Shown in pieces: positions 34,946 to 42,194 of a stretch of 64,000 bases of DNA. The notes below the pieces were generated by a model, which worked only from the letters and a program-made list of their open reading frames with translations, had not been told where the DNA came from and searched no databases. The stretch is from Microbacterium lacus. Lineage in GTDB: Bacteria; Actinomycetota; Actinomycetes; Actinomycetales; Microbacteriaceae. Location of the stretch: assembly GCF_039531105.1 (NCBI RefSeq), contig NZ_BAAAPK010000001.1:62001-126000 (forward strand), in the 5' to 3' direction. Made by a program: the position numbers and the translations under genes. Each line of letters starts with the position of its first letter. Position 1 is the first letter of the stretch.

Positions 34946-35409
34946 CAGCCCTCCGCGCCGTCCGCCGGATCCTGCTCGAGCGCGAGCCGCGGGCGCCAGA
35001 TGACGATGTCGGTCGCGCGCCGCACGCGGCGACCCTGCTTCAAGGTGATGACCGATCCTGTCGCACCGGCGGCGAACACCCGCGCACCTGGTCGGTTCTC
35101 GAGCTCGGCGCGCATGCGCGCCTCGAGGTCGCGGACCCGGACGCGCAGTTCCTGCACGTGGTTCTCGAGCTCGATGATCCGCGCGATCGCGGGCAGGCTC
35201 ATGCCGTCCGAGGACAGCCGGGCGACTTCGCGCAGCTGCTCGACGTGACGCGTCGAGTAGCGGCGCGAGCCGCCCTGGGTGCGGGCGGGGACGACGAGCC
35301 CCAGCCGGTCGTACTGGCGGAGGGTCTGCGGATGCATCCCGGCGAGTTCGGCGGCGACGGCGATCGCGAAGATCGGCGCATCCTCATCGATCTCTCGTTC
35401 CTGCGGCAT
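34945..35409 (-). CDS. hspR: Heat-shock repressor HspR (MerR family)
   Basis: The 154-residue protein has the MerR winged helix: PIFAIAVAAELAGMHPQTLRQYDRLGLVVPARTQGGSRRYS. A coiled segment follows (IIELENHVQELRVRVRDLEARMRAEL), then a C-terminal part ending in a basic patch (LKQGRRVRRATDIVIWRP). HspR binds the HAIR sequence with DnaK as corepressor and represses dnaK and clpB. It is the fourth gene of dnaK-grpE-dnaJ-hspR. HAIR-like sites at 18848, 38992 and 39045 in this window fit autoregulation and control of clpB. Confidence 0.94.
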   Translation of the reverse strand: MPQEREIDEDAPIFAIAVAAELAGMHPQTLRQYDRLGLVVPARTQGGSRRYSTRHVEQLREVARLSSDGMSLPAIARIIELENHVQELRVRVRDLEARMRAELENRPGARVFAAGATGSVITLKQGRRVRRATDIVIWRPRLALEQDPADGAEG

Positions 35410-35449
35410 CCCGTGTCACCTCCTCGCGCCGGCGTCTGCCAGCATCATG

Positions 35450-36442
35450 TCATCCGCGCGCTTTGCTCATCAGGTCGGCGCGGGGGTTCTCCTTGGGCTC
35501 GAGGTCGTGGAAGCGCTGGAGCGCTTCGCGAGCCGCCTCGTCGAGGTGCGACGGGACCGCGACCTGCACTTCGGCGAGCAGGTCGCCGGTGCCCTTCGCG
35601 GTCTCGACGCCCCGCCCCTTCACGCGCAGAACGCGGCCGGATGGCGTGCCCGGAGCGACGCGCAGCTTCACCGGGTCGCCGCCGAGCGTCGGGACCTCGA
35701 TCGTGGCGCCGAGGGCCGCCTCGGTGAAGGTCACGGGGACGGTCACGCGCAGGTTCAACCCGTCGCGGGTGAACACCGGATGCGGCCGCACCGCGACCTG
35801 GACGACGATGTCGCCGGATTCCCCGCCGTCGGGCGAGGGGCGACCCCGGCCGCGCAGGCGGATCTTCTGCCCATCGGAGACCCCGGCCGGGATCTTCACC
35901 TTGAACGGAGCACCGTCCTCGCCCTGGAGCGTGATCGTCTCGCCGCGCGTGGCGGTGAGGAAGTCGATCGTGGTGCGCGCGGTCACGTCGGCGCCGCGCT
36001 GCGGACCGCCGTACCCACGGAATCCGCCGGTGGACTGACCGAACCGGCCCGAGCCGAAGCCGCCCCCCTGGGTCTGGTTGAACATGCTGAAGATGTCGTC
36101 GAAGTCCTGCGGGGACTGCTGGCGACCGCCGCGACCCTGGCCGAACATGCTGAAGACGTCCTCGAACCCGCCGGGCTGGTCGCCCGCCGTGAAGCGCGGA
36201 GCACCCGCGCCCATCGCGCGGATCTGGTCGTACTCCTTGCGCTGCTCGGCGTCGGAGAGCACCGAGTACGCCTCGCTGATCTCCTTGAACTTCGCCTCCG
36301 CCTTCGCATCGCCCTGATTGGAGTCCGGGTGATACGTGCGCGCGAGCTTGCGATAGGTCTTCTTCAGATCGGCGTCACTGATGCTCTTGTCGACGCCGAG
36401 GGTCTTGTAGAAGTCCTTGTCGAACCAGTCCTGACTGGCCAT
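35450..36442 (-). CDS. dnaJ: DnaJ/CbpA-type co-chaperone
   Basis: The 330-residue protein has an N-terminal J domain with YRKLARTYHPDSNQGDAKAEAKFKEISEAYSVLSD (HPD motif near residue 37), a Gly/Phe-rich region (about residues 75-140), and the C-terminal substrate-binding domains. The Cys-rich zinc finger (CxxCxGxG four times) of classical DnaJ is absent. It is thus a CbpA-like form, in the place where the classical protein usually sits in the operon. It stimulates DnaK's ATPase. It lies 15 bp after grpE. Confidence 0.93.
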   Translation of the reverse strand: MASQDWFDKDFYKTLGVDKSISDADLKKTYRKLARTYHPDSNQGDAKAEAKFKEISEAYSVLSDAEQRKEYDQIRAMGAGAPRFTAGDQPGGFEDVFSMFGQGRGGRQQSPQDFDDIFSMFNQTQGGGFGSGRFGQSTGGFRGYGGPQRGADVTARTTIDFLTATRGETITLQGEDGAPFKVKIPAGVSDGQKIRLRGRGRPSPDGGESGDIVVQVAVRPHPVFTRDGLNLRVTVPVTFTEAALGATIEVPTLGGDPVKLRVAPGTPSGRVLRVKGRGVETAKGTGDLLAEVQVAVPSHLDEAAREALQRFHDLEPKENPRADLMSKARG

Positions 36443-36457
36443 ACGGTGCTCCCTCGG

Positions 36458-37045
36458 TTATTCGGCCGGCACCGCGACGACGACCTTGGCCGGACGCAGC
36501 TCGACCGACCCCAGCCGGTAGCCGACCTCGACGACCTCGAGGATCGTCGGCTCGGTCACGCCGGGGGTGGGCGCTTGGAAGATCGCCTCGTGCTGCTGCG
36601 GGTCGAACGCCTCCCCGGCCTCGCCGTAGGAGGTCACACCGAGTCGCTCGGCGACGCCGCGCACCTTGTCGCCGATCGCGGCGAAGGCGGTGCCCTCGAC
36701 GAGATCGCCGTGCTTCGTGGCGCGGTCGAGGTCGTCGAGCACCGGAAGCAGACCCTTGACGGCCTCGCCCTTGGCCCGCTCGATCTCGCGCTCGCGCTGC
36801 TCCTCCGTGCGGCGACGGTAGTTCGCATACTCGGCCTGCAGGCGCTTCAGGTCGACCAGGAGGGCGGACTCGAGGTCGGCGATCACGGCGTCCTCCGCCG
36901 CGGCGTCGGCGTTCTGTGCCGCGCCGAGGATGTCGTCGACGGTCAGCTCGTCCTGCGACTCGGGGTCGGAGACCTGCGCCTCCGACCCCTCGTCGTCCGG
37001 TCGAACCTCGTCGCCCTGCGGGTCTTCGAAGTTCTTCTCCGTCAT
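36458..37045 (-). CDS. grpE: Nucleotide exchange factor GrpE
   Basis: The 195-residue protein has an acidic N-terminus, a long helix with AEYANYRRRTEEQREREIERAKGEAVKGLLPVLDDLDRA, and the C-terminal beta domain ending in LEVVEVGYRLGSVELRPAKVVVA. GrpE makes DnaK release ADP. It begins four bases after the dnaK stop, so translation is tightly linked. Confidence 0.95.
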   Translation of the reverse strand: MTEKNFEDPQGDEVRPDDEGSEAQVSDPESQDELTVDDILGAAQNADAAAEDAVIADLESALLVDLKRLQAEYANYRRRTEEQREREIERAKGEAVKGLLPVLDDLDRATKHGDLVEGTAFAAIGDKVRGVAERLGVTSYGEAGEAFDPQQHEAIFQAPTPGVTEPTILEVVEVGYRLGSVELRPAKVVVAVPAE

Positions 37046-37049
37046 GGTC

Positions 37050-38921
37050 CTACTTCTTCTCGTTCTCGTCCTCGTCGTCGACGACCTCGGCGTCGATCAC
37101 GTCCTCCTCGGGGTTGGGGACGTTGCCGGCACCGGGCTCGTTCGCGGCCGGGTCGGGCGTCTCGCCCGCGGCCTGCGACGACTGGTAGATCGCCTCGCCG
37201 AGCTGGGACTGGCTCTGGTTGAGCTTGTCGTACGCGGTCTTCACCGCGTCGTCGTCCTCGCCCGCGAGCGCGGCCTTCAGGGCGTCGACATCGGCCTGCA
37301 CCGAGTTCTTGACCTCTTCGGGCAGCTTGTCCTCGTTCTCCTTGATCAGCTTGTCGATCGAGTAGGAGAGCGTCTCGGCCTGGTTGCGGACCTCGGCGGA
37401 CTCGCGGCGCTTCTTGTCCTCGGCGGCGTGCTCCTCCGCCTCGCGGACCATGCGCTCGATGTCCTCCTTCGGCAGCGACGAGCCGCCGGTGATGGTCATC
37501 GACTGCTCCTTGCCGGTGCCCTTGTCCTTCGCGGAGACGTGCACGATGCCGTTCGCGTCGATGTCGAACGTGACCTCGACCTGCGGGATGCCGCGCGGAG
37601 CCGGCGCGATGCCGGTCAGCTCGAACGTGCCCAGCGGCTTGTTGTCGCGCGTGAAGTCGCGCTCGCCCTGGAAGACCTGGATCGCGACCGACGGCTGGTT
37701 GTCGTCGGCGGTGGTGAAGGTCTCGCTGCGCTTGGTCGGGATGGCCGTGTTGCGCTCGATGAGCTTGGTCATGATGCCGCCCTTGGTCTCGATGCCGAGG
37801 CTCAGGGGGGTGACGTCGATCAGCAGGACGTCCTTGCGCTCGCCCTTGAGGACACCGGCCTGGAGGGCTGCGCCCACCGCGACGACCTCATCCGGGTTGA
37901 CGCCCTTGTTCGCCTCCTTGCCGGCCTCCTTCTTCACCAGCTCGGCGACGGCGGGCATGCGGGTGGAACCACCCACGAGCACGACGTGGTCGATGTCGGC
38001 GACCTTGATGCCGGCCTCGCGGATCACGTCTTCGAACGGCTTCTTCGTGCGGTCCAGCAGGTCCTTCGTCAGGTCCTCGAACTTCGCGCGGGTCACGGTC
38101 TCGGACAGCGACACCGGGCCGCTGTCGGTCAGCGACAGGTACGGAAGGTTGACGCTGGTCGACATGGAGCTGGAGAGCTCCTTCTTCGCCTGCTCCGCGG
38201 CCTCCTTGAGGCGCTGCAGCGCGATCTTGTCGCCCGAGACGTCGACGCCCGTCGTGTCCTTGAACTGCTTGATGAAGTAGTCCACCAGACGCTGGTCCCA
38301 GTCGTCGCCACCGAGGCGGTTGTCACCGGCGGTGGAGCGCACCTGGATCGTCGAGAAGTCGTCGTCCTTGCCCACTTCGAGCAGCGACACGTCGAACGTT
38401 CCGCCACCGAGGTCGAAGACGAGGATGAGCTCGTCCTCCTTGCCCTTGTCCAGGCCGTACGCGAGGGCCGCGGCGGTGGGCTCGTTGATGATGCGGAGCA
38501 CGTTCAGGCCCGCGATCTCGCCGGCCTCCTTCGTGGCCTGACGCTCGGCGTCGTTGAAGTACGCGGGGACCGTGATGACGGCATCCGTCACCGAGTCACC
38601 GAGGTACTCCTCGGCGTCGCGCTTGAGCTTGCCGAGGATGCGGGCCGAGATCTCCTGCGGCGTCCACTTCTTGCCGTCGACGTCGAAGGACCACGTGGTG
38701 CCCATGTGGCGCTTGACGGACGAGATCGTGCGATCGACGTTCGTGACGGCCTGGCGCTTGGCGGTCTCGCCGACGAGCACTTCGCCGTCCTTCGTGAAGG
38801 CGACCACCGACGGCGTCGTGCGGAAGCCCTCGGCGTTCGCGATCACCTTGGGCTCGCCGCCCTCGAGGACGCTGACGACGGAGTTCGTGGTTCCGAGGTC
38901 GATTCCAACAGCACGGGGCAT
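37050..38921 (-). CDS. dnaK: Molecular chaperone DnaK (Hsp70)
   Basis: The 623-residue protein has an ATPase domain with the three Hsp70 signatures: [30 protein letters not shown], and [16 protein letters not shown]. The substrate-binding domain begins near residue 360 ([17 protein letters not shown]), and the tail ends [17 protein letters not shown]. The ATG at 38921 has an AAGGAGAG site; an upstream in-frame ATG would start 30 residues earlier across the HAIR operator. It is the first gene of the operon and HspR's partner. Confidence 0.98.
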   Translation of the reverse strand: MPRAVGIDLGTTNSVVSVLEGGEPKVIANAEGFRTTPSVVAFTKDGEVLVGETAKRQAVTNVDRTISSVKRHMGTTWSFDVDGKKWTPQEISARILGKLKRDAEEYLGDSVTDAVITVPAYFNDAERQATKEAGEIAGLNVLRIINEPTAAALAYGLDKGKEDELILVFDLGGGTFDVSLLEVGKDDDFSTIQVRSTAGDNRLGGDDWDQRLVDYFIKQFKDTTGVDVSGDKIALQRLKEAAEQAKKELSSSMSTSVNLPYLSLTDSGPVSLSETVTRAKFEDLTKDLLDRTKKPFEDVIREAGIKVADIDHVVLVGGSTRMPAVAELVKKEAGKEANKGVNPDEVVAVGAALQAGVLKGERKDVLLIDVTPLSLGIETKGGIMTKLIERNTAIPTKRSETFTTADDNQPSVAIQVFQGERDFTRDNKPLGTFELTGIAPAPRGIPQVEVTFDIDANGIVHVSAKDKGTGKEQSMTITGGSSLPKEDIERMVREAEEHAAEDKKRRESAEVRNQAETLSYSIDKLIKENEDKLPEEVKNSVQADVDALKAALAGEDDDAVKTAYDKLNQSQSQLGEAIYQSSQAAGETPDPAANEPGAGNVPNPEEDVIDAEVVDDEDENEKK

Positions 38922-38991
38922 GTGTTCTCTCCTTGTGTCAGGGGTCTGCGACCCCGGGGTTCGTGGTGAAGTCCGCTCGCGGATCCGACAG

Positions 38992-39065
38992 GTTGAGCCG
39001 CGATGACTCAACCCTACCGAGGGTCGCCGAACGTGTCAAATGAACTTGATATGACTGGACTCAAG
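38992..39065 (-). promoter_or_regulatory. dnaK promoter flanked by two HAIR operators
   Basis: HAIR-like GTTGAGC-N7-ACTCAAC at 38992-39012 and CTTGATA-N7-ACTCAAG at 39045-39065 lie 53 bp apart. On the minus strand TTGACA (39034-39039) and TAGGGT (39011-39016) are 17 bp apart. One operator is just upstream of the -35 and the other overlaps the -10 and start. This is a tight double-site version of the HspR circuit. It also covers the start region of the divergent GNAT gene. Confidence 0.85.
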
Positions 39066-39080
39066 TCCCAGGATGGCGGT

Positions 39081-39638
39081 ATGGGACTCCCCTGGAACTT
39101 CGCTCCGCTGCACGGCGACCGCGTGCACCTGGATCTGCCGCGCCCCGATGACCTCGACGCGCTGTTCGCGATCCAGTCCGATCCCGAGGTGTGCCGGTAC
39201 CTGCTCTACGAGCCGCGGAGCCGGGAGAAGGTGCAGGAGGTGCTCGCCCGTGATTCCGCGGGGACCCGATTGGCCGAGGCGGGCGATTTCGTCCAGCCGG
39301 CGATCCGGGATGCCGAGGGCCGACTGATCGGCACGATCTACTTCAAGATCACGAGCACCGAGGATGCGACCGCCGAGATCGGATGGCTTCTCGCCCCGTC
39401 CGCACAGGGTCACGGGTACGCGCGCGAGGCTGCGGCGCTCATGCTCGACCTGGCGTTCGGCGAGCTCGGCCTGCACCGCGTGTACGCCGAGCTGGATCCG
39501 CGGAATGCGGCATCCGTCGCCCTCTGCCTGCGCCTGGGGATGCGTCACGAGGCGCACTTCCGCGAGCACATGTGGTTCAAGGGCGCGTGGGCCGACACCG
39601 GCATCTACGCGGTCCTGGCCTCCGAGTGGCGCGGCTGA
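39081..39638 (+). CDS. GNAT acetyltransferase (RimJ/RimL-like)
   Basis: The 185-residue protein shows LPRPDDLDALFAIQSDPEVCRYLLYEPRSREK at the start, IGWLLAPSAQGHGYAREAAALMLDLAFGELGLHRVYAELDPRNAASVALCLRLGMRHEAHFREHMW, and the acetyl-CoA loop QGHGYARE. It moves an acetyl group to a protein or small amine. The ATG at 39081 is chosen because earlier in-frame starts (39003, 39051) lie in the dnaK HAIR region. It converges on the GntR gene, and their stops share one hairpin. Confidence 0.9.
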   Translation: MGLPWNFAPLHGDRVHLDLPRPDDLDALFAIQSDPEVCRYLLYEPRSREKVQEVLARDSAGTRLAEAGDFVQPAIRDAEGRLIGTIYFKITSTEDATAEIGWLLAPSAQGHGYAREAAALMLDLAFGELGLHRVYAELDPRNAASVALCLRLGMRHEAHFREHMWFKGAWADTGIYAVLASEWRG

Positions 39639-39648
39639 GATCAGCCGC
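39631..39648. terminator. Hairpin over convergent GNAT and GntR stops
   Basis: GCGGCTGA and TCAGCCGC pair perfectly around GA. Both stop codons, one per strand, lie inside it. A similar arrangement is seen at 9773 and 15242. Confidence 0.5.
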
Positions 39649-40324
39649 CGACGCCGGGCGCGAACGCCTCGGGGCCGGGCTCCCCACCCAGTCGCTCGGC
39701 GAGCTTCTCGCGGGCTCGGCCGATGTGGGTCGCCAGGAGCACCGCCGCCTCCTCGCCCCGACCCGCCTCGATCAGCCGCAGGAGTTCGTCGTGCTCGCCC
39801 GCGATCACCTCGGTCGACAGCAGAGCCGCGCCCTGGATCTGAGACATGCAGAACACGACCTCGGAGGCGAGAGCGTCGTACAGCCGGCTCGTGCGCTCAC
39901 TGCCGAGCGCATCGACGAGGCTCCGGTGGAAGCGCATGTCCGGCTCGATGATCTCGCGCGGCGAGGCGTTGACGAGCGCGGCGATGTCGCGGTTGGCCTC
40001 CCGGGCCCCCTCCGGCACGCGTCCCTCGCGGGCGAGGGTGCGCACGACCTCGGACTCCACCACGTGACGCGTGCGGTAGATGTCGCGGGCGTCAGCCGGA
40101 GTGAGCCGCACGACGCGCGCGGTCTTGTGGGCGCTGCGCTCGAAGAGCCTCTCTCGGACGAGGTTCTCGATCGCCGCCTTCGCTGTCGGGCGGGCGACTT
40201 CGTACTCGTCGGCGACCTCGACCTCCGCGAGCGGTGTTCCGGGCTCGAGCTCTCCGGCGAGCACGCGCCGGCGGAGGTCCTCGGTCACGGCGTCGATGAT
40301 CGAGACGACGGCGATTCTGGGCAT
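39641..40324 (-). CDS. FadR/GntR-family regulator (LldR-like)
   Basis: The 227-residue protein has the GntR winged helix (TEDLRRRVLAGELEPGTPLAEVEVADEYEVARPTAKAAIENLVRERLF) and an FCD ligand-binding helical domain with RHVVESEVVRTL and EPDMRFHRSLVDALG, where the metal-binding D....H pattern is seen. It diverges from the lactate permease and dehydrogenase genes, so by position it should be their regulator. An 11-bp palindrome lies over that promoter. An upstream ATG exists, but it would run through the promoter region. Confidence 0.9.
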   Translation of the reverse strand: MPRIAVVSIIDAVTEDLRRRVLAGELEPGTPLAEVEVADEYEVARPTAKAAIENLVRERLFERSAHKTARVVRLTPADARDIYRTRHVVESEVVRTLAREGRVPEGAREANRDIAALVNASPREIIEPDMRFHRSLVDALGSERTSRLYDALASEVVFCMSQIQGAALLSTEVIAGEHDELLRLIEAGRGEEAAVLLATHIGRAREKLAERLGGEPGPEAFAPGVGG

Positions 40325-40405
40325 TCGCACTCCTGAGTCGGCGGACCGATTCTGGAGCGAACACCGATCCGAAGCCCATTCTACGACGAATGAGAGACAT
40401 GAAGT

Positions 40406-40435
40406 CTTGACAAGCAGGTGCACTTGTCTGACAAT
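40406..40435 (+). promoter_or_regulatory. Lactate operon promoter with two short operators
   Basis: TTGACA (40407-40412) and GACAAT (40430-40435) are 17 bp apart, a strong promoter. CTTGACAAG (40406-40414) overlaps the -35, and TTGTCTGACAA (40424-40434), a perfect palindrome around a central T, overlaps the -10. The two sites are 18 bp apart. GntR/FadR dimers bind such short palindromes, so this is a good candidate operator. Confidence 0.7.
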
Positions 40436-40508
40436 CTATCAATACCGCGATGGTCGCGGCGGCGAGCGCATCATCGCGCGTGCCGACTCGAAGCCGAGTG
40501 GAGTGGCC

Positions 40509-42194
40509 GTGTTCCAACAGATCCTGGATCCCGTATTCGGGTCGCTCGTGATGTCCGCCCTCGTCGCGGTGATCCCCCTGGCGACCCTGTTCGTCCTGCT
40601 CGGCGTGTTCCGGGTGAAAGCGTGGAAGGCGTCCCTGATCGGCCTGGCGATGTCGATCCTGCTCGCGGTGCTCGTGTGGCGGATGCCGCCTATCCAGACT
40701 CTCAGCGCGACGTTCGAGGGCGCGCTGTACGGCATCGTGCCGATCCTCTGGATCCTGGTCAACGCGTTGTGGCTGTACCGGCTCACCGTCGTCACCGGGT
40801 GGTTCGAGGTCCTGGGCGAACGCATCCGCGCGATCAGCGACGACCAGCGCATCCTCGCGATCCTCATCGCGTTCTGCTTCGGCGCACTGCTGGAGTCCCT
40901 CGCCGGCTTCGGGGCTCCGGTCGCGATCTCGATCGCGATGCTGATCGCCGCCGGGATGAAGCCGGTGAAGGCCGCTGTCGTCTCCCTCCTGGCCAACACC
41001 GCTCCGGTGGCGTTCGGCGCGATGGCCGCGCCGATCATCGCGCTGTCCGGCGTGACGGGCATCGACATCCACCTGCTCTCGCAGATGGCGGGTCGGCAGA
41101 CGCCGTTCCTCGCGATGTTCGTCCCCCTCATCCTCGTCTTCATCGTGGACGGCAGGCGAGGCGTCCGTCAGACATGGCCGGTCGCCGTCGTCGCCGGTCT
41201 CGCCTTCGCGATCTCGCAGTTCATCACCTCGAACTTCATCGCCGTGGAGATCACCGATGTCGTCGCCTCCGTCGTGACGGTGATCGCGGTCCTGCTGATG
41301 CTGCGCGTCTGGAAGCCCTCGCACACCGTCGTCTTCGAGCGGGCCGCCGACGAGGCCGACGCGGTGGGCTCAGCATCCGTCTCGGGAACCACCACCTCGG
41401 TCCAGGTGATCGCCGGCCGCAAGATCGACCAGTCCACTCGGACGAAGGCGAATCTGACGTGGAACGCCGTCATGCCCTATGTCGTCATCATCGTGATCTT
41501 CTCGATCTCCCAGATCCCGATCGTGAAGGACTTCCTCGCCCACGCCACGACGGTGACCTTCCCGTGGCCGGGCCTGGAGATCACGGATGCCGCAGGCAAC
41601 CCGGTGGGAACCGCCTACAAGCTCAACATCCTCGGCACCGGCGGCACGCTCCTGCTCATCTCGGGCATCATCGTCGCCCTGCTGTACCGACTCTCCGCCC
41701 GGGAGGCCGTTCGCGCCTACGGCGCGACCCTCCACCAGCTGCGCTTCACGATCGTCACCGTCACCGCGGTGCTCGCGCTCGCCTATGTGATGAACCTGTC
41801 CGGGCAGACCCAGAGCCTCGGGGCCGCCCTCGCCGCCACCGGCGCGTTCTTCGCGGTCCTCTCGCCGATGATCGGCTGGCTGGGCGTCGCGATCACGGGA
41901 TCGGACACCTCCTCCAATGCGCTGTTCGGCCTCCTGCAGGCCACGACCGCCGAGCAGGTCGGCATCAACCCGATCCTGACCGCCGCCGCCAACTCCTCGG
42001 CGGGCGTGCTCGGCAAGATGCTCTCGCCGCAGAACCTGGCGGTGGCCGCCGCCGCCGCGGGAATGGCGGGCAAGGAGGGCGACCTCTTCCGCCGCCTCAT
42101 CTGGTGGAGCCTGGGCCTGCTGGCCGTCTTCACCGCCTTCATCTATCTGCAGTCCACGCCGATCCTCGGCTGGATGGTCCCGGTCGCGCCGTGA
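40509..42194 (+). CDS. lctP: Lactate permease (LctP family)
   Basis: The 561-residue protein has about twelve hydrophobic helices with LctP hallmarks: LLESLAGFGAPVAISIAMLIAAG, SLLANTAPVAFGAMAAPIIALSGVTGIDI, and LGVAITGSDTSSNALFGLLQATTAEQVGINPILTAAANSSAGVLGKMLSPQNLAVAA. It imports lactate (or glycolate) with protons. GTG at 40509 has GGAG five bases before it; GTG at 40503 is an alternative. It overlaps the dehydrogenase (GTGA) and is probably repressed by the divergent FadR-type regulator until lactate is present. Confidence 0.93.
   Translation: MFQQILDPVFGSLVMSALVAVIPLATLFVLLGVFRVKAWKASLIGLAMSILLAVLVWRMPPIQTLSATFEGALYGIVPILWILVNALWLYRLTVVTGWFEVLGERIRAISDDQRILAILIAFCFGALLESLAGFGAPVAISIAMLIAAGMKPVKAAVVSLLANTAPVAFGAMAAPIIALSGVTGIDIHLLSQMAGRQTPFLAMFVPLILVFIVDGRRGVRQTWPVAVVAGLAFAISQFITSNFIAVEITDVVASVVTVIAVLLMLRVWKPSHTVVFERAADEADAVGSASVSGTTTSVQVIAGRKIDQSTRTKANLTWNAVMPYVVIIVIFSISQIPIVKDFLAHATTVTFPWPGLEITDAAGNPVGTAYKLNILGTGGTLLLISGIIVALLYRLSAREAVRAYGATLHQLRFTIVTVTAVLALAYVMNLSGQTQSLGAALAATGAFFAVLSPMIGWLGVAITGSDTSSNALFGLLQATTAEQVGINPILTAAANSSAGVLGKMLSPQNLAVAAAAAGMAGKEGDLFRRLIWWSLGLLAVFTAFIYLQSTPILGWMVPVAP

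Noticed and set aside
36930..38969. A 679-residue open frame opposite dnaK
   Set aside because: The same high-GC antisense effect; it has Val/Leu/Asp/Gly-rich low-complexity content and no recognisable domain.
39003..39080. Upstream ATGs as starts for the GNAT gene
   Set aside because: They would put the coding region through the dnaK promoter and both HAIR operators; the GNAT fold begins after 39081.
41388..41402. A further copy of the 20-bp repeat (ACCACCACCTCGG) inside lctP
   Set aside because: A single unit in the coding frame of a conserved gene with no second unit; chance match from Thr codons.
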